Source: an uncultured Lachnospiraceae bacterium (GTDB lineage Bacteria > Bacillota > Clostridia > Lachnospirales > Lachnospiraceae). From it: a stretch of 62,798 nucleotides of DNA. The translations under genes and the position numbers were made by a program. The stretch is taken from positions 1 to 62,798 of the forward strand of contig CAJUGD010000025.1 in the NCBI GenBank assembly GCA_910586205.1, given 5' to 3'. Below, one piece after another: positions 61,246 through 62,798 of the stretch (positions within the stretch are counted from its first letter, which is position 1; the number at the start of each line of letters is the position of its first letter). The notes beneath the pieces are model-generated. The model searched no databases, was not told the DNA's origin, and worked only from the letters and a program-made list of their open reading frames with translations.

Positions 61246-62784
61246 CTATACCAAATTGCTTTTTTCTGCGCTCTTTTTTTCGTCTTCCTTCCCAATATGC
61301 TTATCCATAGGCAACAGCTCAGGCCCATCTACACCGAATACCGGCATATAATCATAACCGTCCGGAAACGTTTCTCCATCTCGGAACAAGTACGCCTCAT
61401 AGAATATCAAACCATGTGGCTTGATCTTAAATATGAAAAAAAGTGTCCCTTCTTTCACTATGCGATCAGCCACAGTTTCATAAGAAAGGTGTTTTTCTAA
61501 TTTACCAAAAACAGCTTCTATGTCTTCTTTTTTCGTTACCCTTGACTGAAGTTTACCTTCAAAGTCTTCTACAGAATAAAATTTGTAAAATTGCTCAACT
61601 TGACAAATTTTCAATGTACTTTTATTAAAGAAAACACATAGCAAGCTTTCATCCTCTCCCTGAAACATAACATAATTCACCCGGTCTGCAGACCTGACAC
61701 ATTCAAATGGATAATCTATATCCACATAGGGGAAAAGTTCCAGCATGGAGAAATCCTTATGGCCATTCATGATTCTTTTTATTCTTTCCATATCTTCTGA
61801 CGGATACTTTTTGGTAATCAATTCTTCATAAGGAGTTTCATTGTCTATCAAATCTAACAATGTATCTTCACTCCTCATTTCTTTTCCACCACTTGCAATA
61901 TGTTTGTCTATGGCCAGCATTTCCGGTGCCCCATTTCCAAAAGACGGCATTTTTTCATAATTTGTCGGAAGACCTTCTCCATCCGGGAAAAAAATCATAT
62001 CATAATATACTGAAGACATATTTTGTGGCTGTGGTTCCAACAAAAAGAGAATCGTTCCTTCCTTTACCACCCGGCTGCGGATATTTTCAAATTTAAGGTG
62101 TCTGCTCAATTCACCAAAATCCACTTCCACATCATCTACAGTGGTTATCCCCGGACGCAGTACCATTTCAAAATCTTTTAAAGAATAAAATTCAGAGAAC
62201 TGCTCTACCTGGTAAATTTCATAACTTGTTTTATCGAAAAAGATACATAACAGACTTCTATCCTCCCCTTGAAACAAGACATAATTCATCCGGTTCCCTT
62301 CCCTGACACATTCAAATCTATATTCCACATCAATATATGGAAATACATTAAAAAGCGTAATATACTTATAACGGTTCGCTAATTCTTCCAGTTTTTCCAT
62401 TTCTTCTGCCGAATACCGTTTCGTAATCAGTTCTTCATAAGGGGTTTCATTATCATACAATTCCTGCAAAATATCTGGATCCCGGTATGTTTTTGGCTTT
62501 TCCTCATTTTCGCCTTCTCTCTTGCTTTCACTTGCTTCCTCATGATTATTTTCTTCTTTACGATTATTTTTTTCTTTACGTTCACTTTCTTTATTACTTC
62601 CGGTTTCTTCTTTGTAATTACCTCTTTCTTCTCTTTTGCTTTCATCTCCGCGATAGTTAGATGTCATATTATTGCTGTCTTTTTCATTTATTATCTCACT
62701 TTGATTCACAACAAAAGCCGGTCTTTTTAATCCTGCAAAAAAGGCAACTAGTACAGCATTTTTTTGATGCTCATATACTATCAA
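61246..62784 (-). CDS. protein with a duplicated ~190-residue domain, unknown (5' end may lie outside)
   Basis: At least 512 aa; the frame has no stop before the window edge, so the true start may lie beyond. After a hydrophobic stretch (NAVLVAFFAGLKRPAFVV) comes a Glu/Lys/Asn-rich linker (about 40-108), then two copies of one domain (about 109-300 and 308-500). Each begins DNETPYEELITK and contains FPY(I/V)D(V/I)(E/D)Y, FECVR, NYV(L/M)FQGED and LLC(I/V)FF. They end with (M/D)PxFGxxxPE and MDKHI-type segments. The domain is not one I recognise. The gene follows transposon debris. Confidence 0.7.
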   Translation of the reverse strand: MIVYEHQKNAVLVAFFAGLKRPAFVVNQSEIINEKDSNNMTSNYRGDESKREERGNYKEETGSNKESERKEKNNRKEENNHEEASESKREGENEEKPKTYRDPDILQELYDNETPYEELITKRYSAEEMEKLEELANRYKYITLFNVFPYIDVEYRFECVREGNRMNYVLFQGEDRSLLCIFFDKTSYEIYQVEQFSEFYSLKDFEMVLRPGITTVDDVEVDFGELSRHLKFENIRSRVVKEGTILFLLEPQPQNMSSVYYDMIFFPDGEGLPTNYEKMPSFGNGAPEMLAIDKHIASGGKEMRSEDTLLDLIDNETPYEELITKKYPSEDMERIKRIMNGHKDFSMLELFPYVDIDYPFECVRSADRVNYVMFQGEDESLLCVFFNKSTLKICQVEQFYKFYSVEDFEGKLQSRVTKKEDIEAVFGKLEKHLSYETVADRIVKEGTLFFIFKIKPHGLIFYEAYLFRDGETFPDGYDYMPVFGVDGPELLPMDKHIGKEDEKKSAEKSNLV

Positions 62785-62798
62785 GGCTGTTTTTAACC

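Overview
The window looks like a chromosomal segment of a low-to-moderate GC, spore-forming gut Clostridium of the Lachnospiraceae type. This is an inference from the sporulation gene ylbJ beside coaD and rsmD, the secG-rnr-smpB order, strong AGGAGG ribosome binding sites, RpiR-controlled sugar genes and many two-component kinases. No rRNA, tRNA or CRISPR array was recognised.

Layout. 0.1-19.9 kb is housekeeping and metabolism: a TauE-type permease, a TrmH-family rRNA methylase, NAD synthetase, ylbJ, a DivIVA-like coiled coil, coaD and rsmD, two RpiR regulators, an alpha-glucoside PTS with its GH4 phospho-glucosidase, a ferredoxin/NapH-like pair facing a Crp regulator, smpB, rnr, secG, a formamidase and an EamA permease. 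Two repeats stand out: a MITE in front of smpB, and a minisatellite of about 37 units of 13 bp at 18.28-18.78 kb.

20.2-35.3 kb is an AT-rich defence island, entirely on the minus strand and probably one operon. Its order is HTH protein, BrxP (PAPS reductase/ferredoxin fusion), a zinc ribbon, BrxC, PglZ, BrxL, a 197-aa unknown, a DndA/IscS-like cysteine desulfurase, a DUF262 protein, an ABC-type ATPase and an HNH nuclease. I read it as a type 4 BREX locus carrying its own sulfur supply and a three-gene DUF262/ATPase/HNH tail that may be its restriction arm. BrxP resembles DndC and SspD, so the chemistry is probably DNA phosphorothioation. A truncated NUDIX gene marks one edge, and a structured repeat element lies in the leader at the other.

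35.3-44.5 kb holds a second EamA permease and a GntR/FCD regulator. These are followed by a probable regulon of a URO-D-family protein, a family 1 ABC sugar-type importer without its own ATPase, and a CyuA-type cysteine desulfidase, under a near-perfect promoter with paired repeats.

44.5-55 kb holds a hemerythrin protein, two large hybrid histidine kinases without partner regulators, a decayed GPH sugar symporter and an AraC regulator. An IS5/IS427-type insertion sequence separates that regulator from its likely promoter. This IS has the same ends as the MITE near smpB.

55-62.8 kb holds a membrane-tailed metallophosphoesterase, a 1158-aa NACHT NTPase with membrane segments at both ends (a probable second defence gene), a chimeric graveyard of two transposase families, and a partial protein with a duplicated domain of unknown function running off the window.
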